Part shown: piece after piece, positions 1-7,839 of the stretch
Position numbering within the stretch: the stretch's first letter is position 1
Layout: every line of letters starts with the position of its first letter
Assembly: GCA_903829815.1 (NCBI GenBank)
Contig: CAIKRR010000051.1
Span: forward strand, 1 to 32,519
Length of the DNA: 32,519 nucleotides
Direction: 5' to 3'
Source: an uncultured Pseudomonadota bacterium
GTDB taxonomy: Bacteria; Pseudomonadota; Gammaproteobacteria; Burkholderiales; SG8-39
Program-made: the position numbers and the translations under genes
The notes under the pieces: model-generated
What the model saw: only the letters and a program-made list of their open reading frames with translations
Database searches by the model: none
What the model was told of the DNA's origin: nothing

Positions 1-159
1 CACCAGGTTGCGCTTGCCGTTCACCATGGGCAGATTGACGGTCGCGGCTTGCGCAAGTGCCGTGCCGCTCAAGGCACTGGCACCCGCACCAGCCAGCAGA
101 CCGGCACCGCCTGCCACGAGCCTGCGGCGCAAAGGGTTCGCTGCGTCAGAGTGGTTCAT
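1..159 (-). CDS. N-terminus of a Tat-exported protein, possibly a sulfite-oxidase-family molybdoenzyme (partial)
   Basis: Only the first 53 codons are in the window; the gene runs off the left edge. The ATG at 159-157 is preceded by a good ribosome site (CAGGAGA, about 8 bases away). The N-terminus has a twin-arginine style signal: RRR at residues 11-13, then a Gly/Ala/Leu-rich stretch (residues 15-33) and an ALAQA-type cleavage site near residue 37. The mature start TVNLPMVNGKRNLV resembles the beginning of exported molybdopterin oxidoreductases of the sulfite oxidase/YedY type, which also use the Tat route. That family call rests on about 14 residues and is tentative. The Tat-type signal and partial gene are well supported. 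Confidence 0.6.
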   Translation of the reverse strand, partial: MNHSDAANPLRRRLVAGGAGLLAGAGASALSGTALAQAATVNLPMVNGKRNLV

Positions 160-218
160 GGTGTCTGTCTCCTGGGGTTTCTGATTGTGGAGCCTGTTGC
201 CAAGCCTGCCCTGACGCT

Positions 219-267
219 CGAGGCACGAGGCACGAGGCACGAGGCACGAGGCACGAGGCACGAGGCT
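219..267. repeat. Heptanucleotide tandem repeat (CGAGGCA)n
   Basis: Six perfect head-to-tail copies of the 7-bp unit CGAGGCA occupy 219-260, followed by a seventh copy with one change (CGAGGCT, 261-267). The array lies in the 146-bp gap between the Tat-signal gene (start 159) and the end of the amidohydrolase gene (306). It is therefore upstream of the Tat-signal gene on the minus strand, roughly 60-110 bases before its start codon. A perfect 7-bp array is prone to slippage, so its copy number may vary between strains and alter promoter spacing; that role is inference. Confidence 0.9.
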
Positions 268-305
268 CGAGTCGCGGGCAACCCGACAACTTGCTTGATC
301 GAACT

Positions 306-1613
306 CTACGCCTGTCCAAGGGCCAGCAGTTTCCGGCCCACCGCAGCATGACCCGCAAGCAGTTGGTCCTGATCCACCAGGGTCAAGCGACCCTCTCGGA
401 CGACGATCCGACCGTCCACGATCACCAGACTCACATCAGATCCACGCGCTGCGTGAACGAGATTGGTCACGACCGTTTCGGGCACGGCAGGTTGAAGGTG
501 GAATCGATCGACGCCAACGAGGGTGAGATCAGCCAGACGCCCGGGCGCAATCTCGCCAGCATCGATCCCCAGCACCGACGCCCCGGTGGTACTCGCCATG
601 GCAAGCACCTCGCCCGCCTGCAGCACACTCGCATCGCGCGCCGTGCCCTTGGCAAGGAGTGATGCGAACTTCATGACGTCGAACATGTCGAGCCGGTTGT
701 TGGCCTTCGCGCCATCGGTGGCCAGTGCCACTCGTACGCCCGCTGTGCGCATTGCGGCAACCGGCGCGATGCCTGAGCCAAGTTTCAGGTTGGCATGCGG
801 ACAGTGCGCGGCACTCGCCCCGCGTGCGGCCATCCGTTGCTGATCGCTCTCGTTGACCCAGACGCAGTGCGCAAGGTGCGTGCCCGGGAAGAGGGCGTCC
901 AGATGCTCGAGTTCTTCGACGGGCGAGCGGCCGGTACGGGTGAGCGTCTTGCGAGTCAGAAATTCGGACTCGGCGCAGTGAAGATGCAGCCCCACACCGT
1001 ACTGGCGTGCCAGCGAGGCACCGCGTCGCAGCAGCCCCTCGCTCACGCTCTCGATATCGTGCAGACCCACCCAGGTTCGCACCCGCGCATTCGCCGCGGT
1101 GCTCGCCAGCATGGCTTCGGTACGCTCGAGGGTCGGCGCAAAGCGCATCGAGTCAGCCACATAGGGCGCAATGACCGCCCGAATGCCGATGGCCTCGGCC
1201 GCTTCGCGGGCCACCTCGGGGCTGATGCACATGTCGAGGGCCGTGGTCGTGCCCGAGAGCAGCATCTCGGCATAGGTGGCAAACGCCCCCACACGTGCCT
1301 GCTCGGGGGTCAGTTGTGCCTGTTCGCGGATCAAGGCGTTCAGCCACGGCTCGAGCGTCATGCCCTCGGCGCTGCCGCGGGTGAGACTGCTGTGCGAATG
1401 CGCATGGGTGTTGACGAGGCCTGGTATCAGGATGCCGCCGCGCGCATCGATCACCTCAGCCTCATCCCCAATGGCCTCCTCAACCGGTGCCCCGACCCCC
1501 ACCGCCTCGATCTGCGTGCCGCGAATGCGCACCCAGCCCAGGAAGGGCTGCGCCCGATCGGGTTGTGCGACGACGATCGCATTCTTGATCAACAGGGGTC
1601 TTTGCATCTCCAT
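306..1613 (-). CDS. Amidohydrolase of the SAH/MTA deaminase-like (ATZ/TRZ) family
   Basis: A 435-residue metal-dependent hydrolase with the layout of the cytosine deaminase/chlorohydrolase group. Visible ligands are the HxH pair in THAHSHSS (H70, H72), the LHLHCAE motif (H210/H212, E215), H249 and the ATDGA aspartate (D300). The segment HCPHANLKLGSGIAP (from H270) and the following AKANNRLDM are typical of S-adenosylhomocysteine/5-methylthioadenosine deaminases and triazine hydrolases. The exact substrate, probably an amino- or halo-substituted heterocycle, cannot be read from sequence. The start at 1613 has GAGGAG six bases upstream; a second ATG two codons later is less well placed. It is last in the run of five genes starting at 5696, 84 bp after the ABC permease, suggesting it processes what that importer brings in. 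Confidence 0.88.
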   Translation of the reverse strand: MEMQRPLLIKNAIVVAQPDRAQPFLGWVRIRGTQIEAVGVGAPVEEAIGDEAEVIDARGGILIPGLVNTHAHSHSSLTRGSAEGMTLEPWLNALIREQAQLTPEQARVGAFATYAEMLLSGTTTALDMCISPEVAREAAEAIGIRAVIAPYVADSMRFAPTLERTEAMLASTAANARVRTWVGLHDIESVSEGLLRRGASLARQYGVGLHLHCAESEFLTRKTLTRTGRSPVEELEHLDALFPGTHLAHCVWVNESDQQRMAARGASAAHCPHANLKLGSGIAPVAAMRTAGVRVALATDGAKANNRLDMFDVMKFASLLAKGTARDASVLQAGEVLAMASTTGASVLGIDAGEIAPGRLADLTLVGVDRFHLQPAVPETVVTNLVHAARGSDVSLVIVDGRIVVREGRLTLVDQDQLLAGHAAVGRKLLALGQA

Positions 1614-1697
1614 CGCTTGCTCCTCGGCGAACGCGGTAGTCGGCGTAGCAGTGGGCCTTTGTGCCAGACGCAGCGCCAGACGCAGCGCCCGGCCCGG

Positions 1698-2501
1698 TCA
1701 GGTGGGCCGTTCGGTGTCGACCTCACCGCGTATCACCAGCCGCTCGAGCTTGCCAAAGAGCGTGAAGAGGCCGACGCCCAACGCGGCAAGGACGATGATC
1801 GACACGAAGAGGAGGTCGGTACGAAGTTGCGTCGCGGACGTGATCACCAGATAGCCCAGGCCACGATCAGAGCCATAGAACTCGCCTACCACGGCGCCGA
1901 CCAGCGAGAGCGAAGCGGCAATCTTGAACCCAGCAAAGATGAAGGGCAGCGCTGCCGGCAACTGGACCTTGAAGAAGATTTCCGACCGAGTGGCATTGAT
2001 CGAGTGCATGAAGTCGAGAATTCTCGGGTCGGCGGCCTTCAGTCCGCGGGTGGTATTGGTGACAATCGGAAAGAAGGTGATGATCGAGGCAATCATCACC
2101 TTGGGCGCCAGACCGAAGCCGAACCAGATGGTCAGGAGCGGCACCACGGCGATGATCGGTATCGAATTCGATACGACAATGTACGGAAAGACGCCCCGCT
2201 CCATGAACCGCGAATGCACGATCAGTGCCGACAGACTCACTCCGAGCAAGGCAGACACCGCAAAGCCGCTGAACGCCTCCAGAATCGTGAGGCCGGTGTG
2301 GTACCAGAGCGTAGGGGTGCGGGTGAAGCGCACGGCCACTTGCGACGGTGCGGGCAGGAGCCAGGGTGGCACATCGAACAACCAGACCAGGAACTCCCAC
2401 ACCGCGAGCACGATGGCCAGGATGACGATCGGTGGCCCGAAGCGTTGCAGCATGGATTCGATCGGTGCCGCGGGCGTCACCAGAAGTGCTTGCGTGCTCA
2501 T
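1698..2501 (-). CDS. ABC importer permease, NitT/TauT (SsuC-like) family
   Basis: A 267-residue inner-membrane permease of a binding-protein-dependent importer. Several hydrophobic spans are evident: residues about 20-45, 78-100, 113-140, 185-225 and 232-252. The cytoplasmic coupling region with the EAA-type loop is visible around AALPFIFAGFKIAASLSLVG. This pattern is shared by sulfonate (SsuC), taurine (TauC) and nitrate permeases. Its ATG overlaps the stop codon of the upstream ATPase gene as ATGA (2498-2501), so the two are translationally coupled. It forms the pore of the importer completed by the genes at 2498-3340 and 3337-4320. The solute is unknown. Confidence 0.92.
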   Translation of the reverse strand: MSTQALLVTPAAPIESMLQRFGPPIVILAIVLAVWEFLVWLFDVPPWLLPAPSQVAVRFTRTPTLWYHTGLTILEAFSGFAVSALLGVSLSALIVHSRFMERGVFPYIVVSNSIPIIAVVPLLTIWFGFGLAPKVMIASIITFFPIVTNTTRGLKAADPRILDFMHSINATRSEIFFKVQLPAALPFIFAGFKIAASLSLVGAVVGEFYGSDRGLGYLVITSATQLRTDLLFVSIIVLAALGVGLFTLFGKLERLVIRGEVDTERPT

Positions 2502-3340
2502 GAGGCCCTTGTCGTCGGTGTCGTCGGTGTCGTCAGCGTCGCCGGTTCGCCGCGCAAGGCCTCACGCGCCTCGCGTACCAGCGCGAGAAACGGCAGGGTC
2601 TCGCGCTGGTCGGCGGTCCGCGGGCGCGGCAAGTCGATCGTCACGGTGCGGGCAATGCGGCCCGGATGCGCCGACATCACCACGACCCGGTCGGCCAGGT
2701 AGACCGCCTCGGAGATGTTGTGGGTGACAAAGAGCACGGTCTTCTTCTCGCTCGCCCACAGATCGAGCAGATCATCCTGAAGTTGTGCTTTCGTCAGTTC
2801 GTCGAGCGCCGAAAAGGGCTCATCCATGAGAAGAATCGAAGGGTTCCAGGCAAGCGCGCGCACGATGGCCACACGCTGTTTCATGCCGCCTGAGAGTTCG
2901 TGCGGATAGTGGCCGCGAAACCGGGTCAGGCCTACCATCTCGAGCAGGCTTTCGCAGCGTGCCTGGCGATCGGATGCCGGGTAGTCCACCACTTCGAGCG
3001 GCAGACGCACGTTCTCGAGCGCCGAGCGCCAGGGCAGGAGTGCGGGCTCCTGGAAGACGAAGCCAAACTCATTGGCCCGCCGCGCGGCCGCGGCCGGCTG
3101 GCCCCTCACCTCGATCTGACCCGAGGTCGGGCGCAGCAGATCGCTCACCAGACGCAGCAGGGTGCTCTTGCCGCAGCCGGTCGGGCCCAGCAGCGCCACG
3201 AACTCGCCATCGGCAACCGCCAGATCGACCCCGGTCAATGCATTCACCGGACCTTGGGCGCTGGGGTAGACCACCCCCACGCCACGCATGCGGATCAGGG
3301 GTGAGGGCGCCTCTGCGCGAGCGGCACCTTCATCGCTCAC
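2498..3340 (-). CDS. ABC importer ATPase, NitT/TauT (SsuB/TauB-like) family
   Basis: A 280-residue nucleotide-binding subunit with all catalytic elements: Walker A GPTGCGKST (52-60), Q-loop glutamine (97), signature LSGGMKQR (149-156), Walker B ILLMDEP (169-175) with D-loop SALD, and the switch histidine (207). It energises import through the permease encoded next. Its start overlaps the end of the binding-protein gene by 4 bp (ATGA), and its own end overlaps the permease start in the same way. The C-terminus carries an unusual Thr/Pro-rich tail (TLTTPTTPTTRAS) encoded by a short 9-bp tandem repeat, beyond the normal end of the fold. Confidence 0.94.
   Translation of the reverse strand: MSDEGAARAEAPSPLIRMRGVGVVYPSAQGPVNALTGVDLAVADGEFVALLGPTGCGKSTLLRLVSDLLRPTSGQIEVRGQPAAAARRANEFGFVFQEPALLPWRSALENVRLPLEVVDYPASDRQARCESLLEMVGLTRFRGHYPHELSGGMKQRVAIVRALAWNPSILLMDEPFSALDELTKAQLQDDLLDLWASEKKTVLFVTHNISEAVYLADRVVVMSAHPGRIARTVTIDLPRPRTADQRETLPFLALVREAREALRGEPATLTTPTTPTTRAS
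2511..2546. repeat. Degenerating 9-bp tandem repeat in the 3' end of the ATPase gene
   Basis: Four consecutive 9-bp units are visible on the plus strand: GTCGTCGGT at 2511-2519 and 2520-2528, GTCGTCAGC at 2529-2537 and GTCGCCGGT at 2538-2546. Read on the coding (minus) strand they give the Thr-Thr-Pro repeats that end the ABC ATPase. Because the unit is a multiple of three, copy-number change would lengthen or shorten the tail without a frameshift, and the coupled permease start at 2501 would remain intact. Confidence 0.8.
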
Positions 3341-4320
3341 TTCAGGAGGCTCGCATCGAAGATGTCGCGTGTTGCCGGGGCCTTTTCAACCAGGCCGAGC
3401 GTCTGTGCCGTTTGAATCGTGACCTTCCAGCCCTGCTCGGTCTGGGTGCCAAATGCGGCGTTCTTGCCGGTCAGAAACGGAATCGTGCGATCGAGCACCT
3501 TCAATTCGCGCGCCGCATCGATTTCGGAGACCGCATTCACGACCGATTGCACCGTAGCCTGCCGCGCCCCGAGCACTTCCCCGGCGGCCTTGCGGCTGGC
3601 CCGCAGGAACCCGGTGACCAGCTCGGGCTGGCTGCGAATGAAGGTATCGTTCGATGCGATCACCAGGCCGTAGGTGTTCACCCCAGCGTCGGCGATCATG
3701 AGCTCATGGATGGGCATGCCGGCCGACTCGGCTTCAACCGGCTCGTTCATGGTGAAGCCCATCATGGCATCCACCTGCTTCACCAGAAGCGGTTGCACGC
3801 CAAACCCGATGTCGATGAGCTTCACGCTCTCGAGCTTGATGTTGTTGGCGCCCAGCAAGGCAATCAAGCCCTGAAAGGTGGCGCTGCCCTTCTTCGAACC
3901 CAGCTTCACGTCACCCAGCAACTGCTTCACATCGGTGATGGGCTTTGCCTGCGGGCTCATCAGGACGATGGGTGTGCGCTGGTAGTAGGCTGCCACCGAT
4001 TTCACCGGCACACGCTGTTCGAGCCCCTGAACCATGACAAGCGCATCGACCAGGGCGAGGTCGACCGCCCGTGAGCCCAGCTGCTTCACCGAGTCTGACG
4101 ATCCCGAGCCTGAAACGATCTGCAGGTCGATGCCCTCGGCACTGTAGTAGCCGCGCTCGCGTGCGTAGTAGAAGACGGCGTGCTGGGCACCCGGCTTCCA
4201 GTCGAGGCGGAAGGTCACCTTCTTGGGCGCGCTGGTCTGTGCTGACGCCTCCAGTGAGCAGCCGAGCAGGGCCGCGCCGGTCAGGGTCATAGCCAAGGCA
4301 ATCGTACGAGCAAACCGCAT
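3337..4320 (-). CDS. ABC importer substrate-binding protein, NMT1/THI5-like
   Basis: A 327-residue periplasmic solute receptor. The signal region (residues 1-28) ends in an LLGC lipobox (Cys21) and shortly after in an ASAQ site, so it may be a lipoprotein or a soluble protein cut by signal peptidase I. The family hallmark follows: FRLDWKPGAQHAVFYYARE, then GYYSAEGIDL and a GSGSSDS glycine/serine loop, as in pyrimidine-, sulfonate- and aromatic-acid-binding NMT1/THI5 receptors. It shares ATGA overlap with the ATPase gene and starts 14 bp after the decarboxylase gene, so uptake and decarboxylation are encoded together. Ligand is unknown; an aromatic or heterocyclic acid would fit the context. 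Confidence 0.9.
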   Translation of the reverse strand: MRFARTIALAMTLTGAALLGCSLEASAQTSAPKKVTFRLDWKPGAQHAVFYYARERGYYSAEGIDLQIVSGSGSSDSVKQLGSRAVDLALVDALVMVQGLEQRVPVKSVAAYYQRTPIVLMSPQAKPITDVKQLLGDVKLGSKKGSATFQGLIALLGANNIKLESVKLIDIGFGVQPLLVKQVDAMMGFTMNEPVEAESAGMPIHELMIADAGVNTYGLVIASNDTFIRSQPELVTGFLRASRKAAGEVLGARQATVQSVVNAVSEIDAARELKVLDRTIPFLTGKNAAFGTQTEQGWKVTIQTAQTLGLVEKAPATRDIFDASLLK

Positions 4321-4334
4321 TTTCGGTGAATCCT

Positions 4335-5696
4335 CTAGAGTTTTCGGTTGCGAATCAGATCCTGCGCCCAGTCAACCGCGCGTGTCGGCGGGAAGGCACG
4401 TTGAACATCCCAATCGAGCGGTGCCGTGGCATCGAGGGCGAGCTTGGCCGACATGCCATCCACCGAGGACGGATCGAGCCGGTTGCACAATACCTTGGGT
4501 ACCGTGAACAGATCGGTATCGGCCTGGAACCGGGTGGCAATCGCCCACAGCACCTCCTCTTCATTGAACACATCGACATCGGCGTCGACGGCCACCGCGA
4601 GCTTGATGTAGTTGTCCAGGCCCATCAGCAGCATCAGGGCGTGGCGCGCCTGCCCCTCGGCCGATTTCTTCAACGAAATGTACGCATGAAAGTGGGTGCC
4701 CGAGCGCGGGTAATTGAGTGCCTTCAGGTTGGGTACCATTTCCTTCAACCGGCTGAACACGTGCGCCTCCTTGGCGGCGCGACCCAGCAGCAGGTGCTCC
4801 ATCGAGTAGCCCGGGATGATGTCCAGGTAGACCGGCTTTGCCTTGCGCGTGATGGCCTTCACCACGAAGACATTACGGGTCGAGCGCGAGGTGGAATAGC
4901 CGGTGTACTCGCCAAACGGTCCCTCGTCTTCATGGACCCCGGCGAGGATTTCCCCTTCGATCACATATTCGGCATCGGCCGGCACCTCGACATCGATGGT
5001 CTTGCAGCGCACCAGTTCGATCGGGCTGCCCAGCATCGCACCGGCGATGTCCATTTCGTCGACTTCCATCGCCACCTTGGCGGCCGCCGCCAGATAGATC
5101 GCGGGGTGTGCCCCGATCAGGATAGCCACCTCGAGGTTCTTGCCGCGCGCCTCGCAGCGTGCCAGATGCTCCCAGATGTGACCGCGCGAATGCAGGCTCA
5201 CCCCGAACCGGTCGGGACCCTTCAACTGCAGTCGCTGGTACGACAGATTGCGCACCCCGGTATCCGGGTCCTTGCAGATCAGGATGCCCGAACTGATGTA
5301 GCGCCCCGCGTCATGCTCGAAGTGCCGGCTGATCGGCAAGGCCCCGGCATCCACTTCGGCACCTTGAACCACGACCTGCTGCACGGCCCCGGTCGGGACG
5401 ATCACCGACGCCAAGGGATGCGCTTCGCAGCGCTGCCAGACGTCGTTGAAGCTGTTCGGGCCGGTGCCCGGCGCGGCGCCGGCGATGCGCGCGATTCGTG
5501 CACGGTCGGAAAAGATATTGGCAACCCACGGGGCATCGAAGCCGATCGGGTTCTCGACGACCACCACCGGAAATCGCTTGCGCTTCTCCAGTTCGAGCAC
5601 GAGCGCCGTAGGCAGGTAATCCAGATCGGTGGGCTCGGAGATGCGCAGGACATCCTCGGCGGGGAGGCTGTCGAGATAGTCGTTCAGTGATGGCAT
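4335..5696 (-). CDS. UbiD-family decarboxylase (prenylated-FMN enzyme)
   Basis: A 453-residue protein of the UbiD (de)carboxylase family, which use prenylated FMN to remove or add a carboxyl group on aromatic or alpha,beta-unsaturated acids. The diagnostic acidic motif is intact as EDEGPFGEYTGY (EGPFGE at 258-263). The cofactor/metal-binding segment RNLSYQRLQ near residue 150 and a later HFHAYISL are also visible. The chosen ATG (5696) begins MPSLNDYL; an in-frame start 40 codons further upstream would add an Arg-rich, unconserved leader and was not used. It heads the unit that continues into the NMT1-type importer and amidohydrolase, so its substrate may be the imported compound. No UbiX flavin prenyltransferase gene is in the window. 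Confidence 0.93.
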   Translation of the reverse strand: MPSLNDYLDSLPAEDVLRISEPTDLDYLPTALVLELEKRKRFPVVVVENPIGFDAPWVANIFSDRARIARIAGAAPGTGPNSFNDVWQRCEAHPLASVIVPTGAVQQVVVQGAEVDAGALPISRHFEHDAGRYISSGILICKDPDTGVRNLSYQRLQLKGPDRFGVSLHSRGHIWEHLARCEARGKNLEVAILIGAHPAIYLAAAAKVAMEVDEMDIAGAMLGSPIELVRCKTIDVEVPADAEYVIEGEILAGVHEDEGPFGEYTGYSTSRSTRNVFVVKAITRKAKPVYLDIIPGYSMEHLLLGRAAKEAHVFSRLKEMVPNLKALNYPRSGTHFHAYISLKKSAEGQARHALMLLMGLDNYIKLAVAVDADVDVFNEEEVLWAIATRFQADTDLFTVPKVLCNRLDPSSVDGMSAKLALDATAPLDWDVQRAFPPTRAVDWAQDLIRNRKL

Positions 5697-5913
5697 GGCT
5701 GACCTGGAGGGGTGTGAGGACTGAGTGTTGATGACCAGCCTGTCACGATCGTGTTGAACCCATGCACGGGCCGTGGCCCGCGCACCCCGCGACTTTAGCC
5801 TGTTGTCGGTGCACATGTCGCCTCAGCTGTCGGTTCACAGGCGGTCATGTTCGGGCAACTGTCGATCCACGTCGAAGCTGCTGCCTGCCCCAGGCCCGTT
5901 CGCAGCGCTGGAC

Positions 5914-6630
5914 CTATCGGCCCTTGTCGATCTGCGAGCGCACCACGTCGGCGATGCGCTCGGCAGCCGTACTCGGGGGCAGGAACCCCAGGTACTGCCC
6001 CTCGGGCCCCATCAGGTAGATGAACGAGGAGTGGTCGATCGTGTAACGCAGCCAACCGCTCACCGGCACCTTCTGGCTGAACACCCGATACGCCGCAGCG
6101 ACCCTGGCGATGTCGGTTTCGCTCCCGGTAAGCCCCACCATCTGCGGGTGAAACACGGGCGCGTAGGCCGAGAGCAGCTTCGCGGTGTCCCGTTTCGGGT
6201 CGAGCGTGATGAAGATCGGCACCACTTCGCGTGCGGCAGGACCCAGCAGCTCCATCGCGTGGCCGATCTGCTGCAGGTCGGTCGGGCAGATATCGGGGCA
6301 GGTCGTGTAGCCGAAGTACACCAGCATGAACTTGCCGCGAAAGTCGGTATCGCGCCGCAGGCGACCCTGGTGGTCGGTGAGGCGGAACGCACCCCCGATG
6401 GGTTCACGATTCCACATCACCGCGTCCATGAGGTCGGCGGCCGAGCGGCCTGGCTTCGGCGCTGTCGGGCCTGCCGAGGCGCTGCCGGCTGTGCCCGCAG
6501 CAATCCCGGTGCCCGTGCCACTCGCGGCACCGGGCACCGCCGCGGCGAGAAGCGACAGCACGAGCGTGCGGCGCCGCAGGCGGCCTGTGCCCCCGTCCCC
6601 GGGAGACGGCTGCACGACCCTGCGCGCCAT
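5914..6630 (-). CDS. SCO1/SenC/PrrC-family thioredoxin-fold copper protein
   Basis: A 238-residue exported protein. The N-terminus has an Arg-rich patch (LRRRTLVLSLL) and hydrophobic core typical of a signal or membrane anchor. The Sco fold is clear: the redox/copper motif TTCPDICPTDL with Cys111 and Cys115, a TLDPKRDT strand, and the copper-ligand histidine (H200, in TIDHSSFIYL). Sco proteins deliver copper to cytochrome oxidase CuA or act as thiol reductants. The ATG at 6630 lies one base after the stop of the upstream metallo-hydrolase gene, implying translational coupling; a GTG at 6639 is a possible alternative. No cytochrome oxidase gene is nearby, so a role supporting the neighbour rather than oxidase assembly is possible. 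Confidence 0.9.
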   Translation of the reverse strand: MARRVVQPSPGDGGTGRLRRRTLVLSLLAAAVPGAASGTGTGIAAGTAGSASAGPTAPKPGRSAADLMDAVMWNREPIGGAFRLTDHQGRLRRDTDFRGKFMLVYFGYTTCPDICPTDLQQIGHAMELLGPAAREVVPIFITLDPKRDTAKLLSAYAPVFHPQMVGLTGSETDIARVAAAYRVFSQKVPVSGWLRYTIDHSSFIYLMGPEGQYLGFLPPSTAAERIADVVRSQIDKGR

Positions 6631-6631
6631 C

Positions 6632-7756
6632 TCAGGCACCGAGCGTGATGCGGCTACCGGTGGTGGTGACCAGCACGTTCTCGGGCATCTGCCGACGCGC
6701 TTCCTGCACGAAGTTCAGGCCGCTGCAGTGCATCGGAATCAGCACATCGGGCTTGAGCTTGCGGATCTCGCTCACGACCTCGGCCAGGTAGTCGGCCGGT
6801 GCCGGCCCGAGGTGGAACCCGCCCACGATCGCATGCACTCGCTCGATGCCCGACACTTCCTGCGCCTGACGCACCGAATTGACGATGCCCGCGTGCCCGC
6901 AGGAGCTGATCACGACCAGCCCCTTGTCCTTCACGTTGAAGCAGGTGGCGTGTTCATGGAGGTGCTCGTCGGGCACGGTCTTGCCTGCCATGTCGGCTGA
7001 CAGGTACTGACCGACATCGCAGCCCACGCCGTTCTTCATGCCGAATTCGACATGAGTGTTGGGCAACACCCGCTCGATGCTGCGCCGCTTGATCTGGCCG
7101 GTGGTGAAGGCGTGATTGGCAACCACGGCCGGCTTGTCAGCCAGTACGGGCGTGATGTTGCGCGCGGCCAGTTCGCGCCTATCGAGCGTACCGAAATCGC
7201 TGAACTGTCCGGGTGCGCCATTGAGGCGATGACAGAAGTTGTCCTCGCCACCGGCGTAGAGCTTCACCCCCGCGGGCAGGACCGCGCGGTACTTGTCGAG
7301 AAAGCCCATCAGCCCGCCAAAGTGGTCGTAGTGCCCGTGGCTCACGATCAGGGCATCGAGCCGCGCGGGATCGACACCGAGCAGCTCCATGTTGTTGTAC
7401 AGCACGTTCTGGCTGTAGCCATAGTCGAGCATGATGGTGCGCGCTTCGCTCGCACGCTGCGACTCGAGCCACAGCGACAGCCCCCACTCGTTGTGCAGCG
7501 AGCGCCGGAAGTCAGCCGCGCGCGGGGCCGGTGTGATGGCCACGCCGCTCACCGTGTTCGGCCTGAAGAAGAGGTCGTAGCTGCTGTCGACCAGCACCCG
7601 GATGCTCAGCCGGTCGACGGTGGGGGTGTCAAGGCCCGCAGCGCCGGCAGGGCGCGTTGCCAGGCCTGCCAGTGCGGTGACGCCGCTCACCCCGGCCCAG
7701 ACGGCGGCGTGGGTTGTGCCAACGAGGAACTGCCGGCGGTCGATGCGCTTTTTCAT
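6632..7756 (-). CDS. Tat-exported metallo-beta-lactamase-fold hydrolase
   Basis: A 374-residue protein with a clear twin-arginine signal (RRQFLVG, residues 7-13; hydrophobic region to about 40), implying folding and cofactor loading before export. The metal-binding motif SHGHYDHFGG (H140, H142, D144, H145) places it in the metallo-beta-lactamase superfamily. Further metal-site histidines appear in SSCGHAGIVNSV and in PMHCSGLNFV near the C-terminus. The arrangement resembles proteins annotated as dihydropterin/RFA-P synthase-like hydrolases, but the substrate is not known. AAGGAG eight bases before the ATG supports the start. It is followed directly by the Sco-like gene, so both probably act in the periplasm. 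Confidence 0.88.
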   Translation of the reverse strand: MKKRIDRRQFLVGTTHAAVWAGVSGVTALAGLATRPAGAAGLDTPTVDRLSIRVLVDSSYDLFFRPNTVSGVAITPAPRAADFRRSLHNEWGLSLWLESQRASEARTIMLDYGYSQNVLYNNMELLGVDPARLDALIVSHGHYDHFGGLMGFLDKYRAVLPAGVKLYAGGEDNFCHRLNGAPGQFSDFGTLDRRELAARNITPVLADKPAVVANHAFTTGQIKRRSIERVLPNTHVEFGMKNGVGCDVGQYLSADMAGKTVPDEHLHEHATCFNVKDKGLVVISSCGHAGIVNSVRQAQEVSGIERVHAIVGGFHLGPAPADYLAEVVSEIRKLKPDVLIPMHCSGLNFVQEARRQMPENVLVTTTGSRITLGA

Positions 7757-7818
7757 GCGATGGACTCCTTGTCAGTTGGATCGATTCACTTCATGCCGCA
7801 CCCGTCGAGCCGGGCGTC

Positions 7819-7839
7819 ATGCCTGCGCCCTGCGGGCAT
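7819..7839 (-). terminator. Possible hairpin terminator after the lipoprotein gene
   Basis: A near-perfect inverted repeat, 9-bp arms around a CCC loop (ATGCCTGCG / TGCGGGCAT, with two G-T wobble pairs), sits at the stop codon of the lipoprotein gene and just before the metallo-hydrolase leader. There is no run of T residues after it, so a classical intrinsic terminator is only weakly supported. It may simply separate the two transcription units or stabilise an mRNA end. Confidence 0.3.

Noticed and set aside
219-267. Short tandem array considered as a CRISPR or as leftover cDNA-adaptor sequence (it contains GGCACGAG)
   Set aside because: Units are 7 bp with no spacers, so it is not CRISPR. 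The adaptor resemblance is limited to the repeat unit itself and there is no adjacent vector sequence.
795-2702. A 600-codon open frame on the plus strand opposite the amidohydrolase and permease genes
   Set aside because: Composition is Arg/Asp/His-rich and repetitive, with no motif, and it lies across two well-supported minus-strand genes.
5764-5783. GC-rich hairpin (CGGGC / GCCCG arms) in the 217-bp gap between the Sco and decarboxylase genes
   Set aside because: Five-base arms with a mismatch, no T-run and very GC-rich surroundings; such structures are expected by chance here, so it was not called a terminator or operator.
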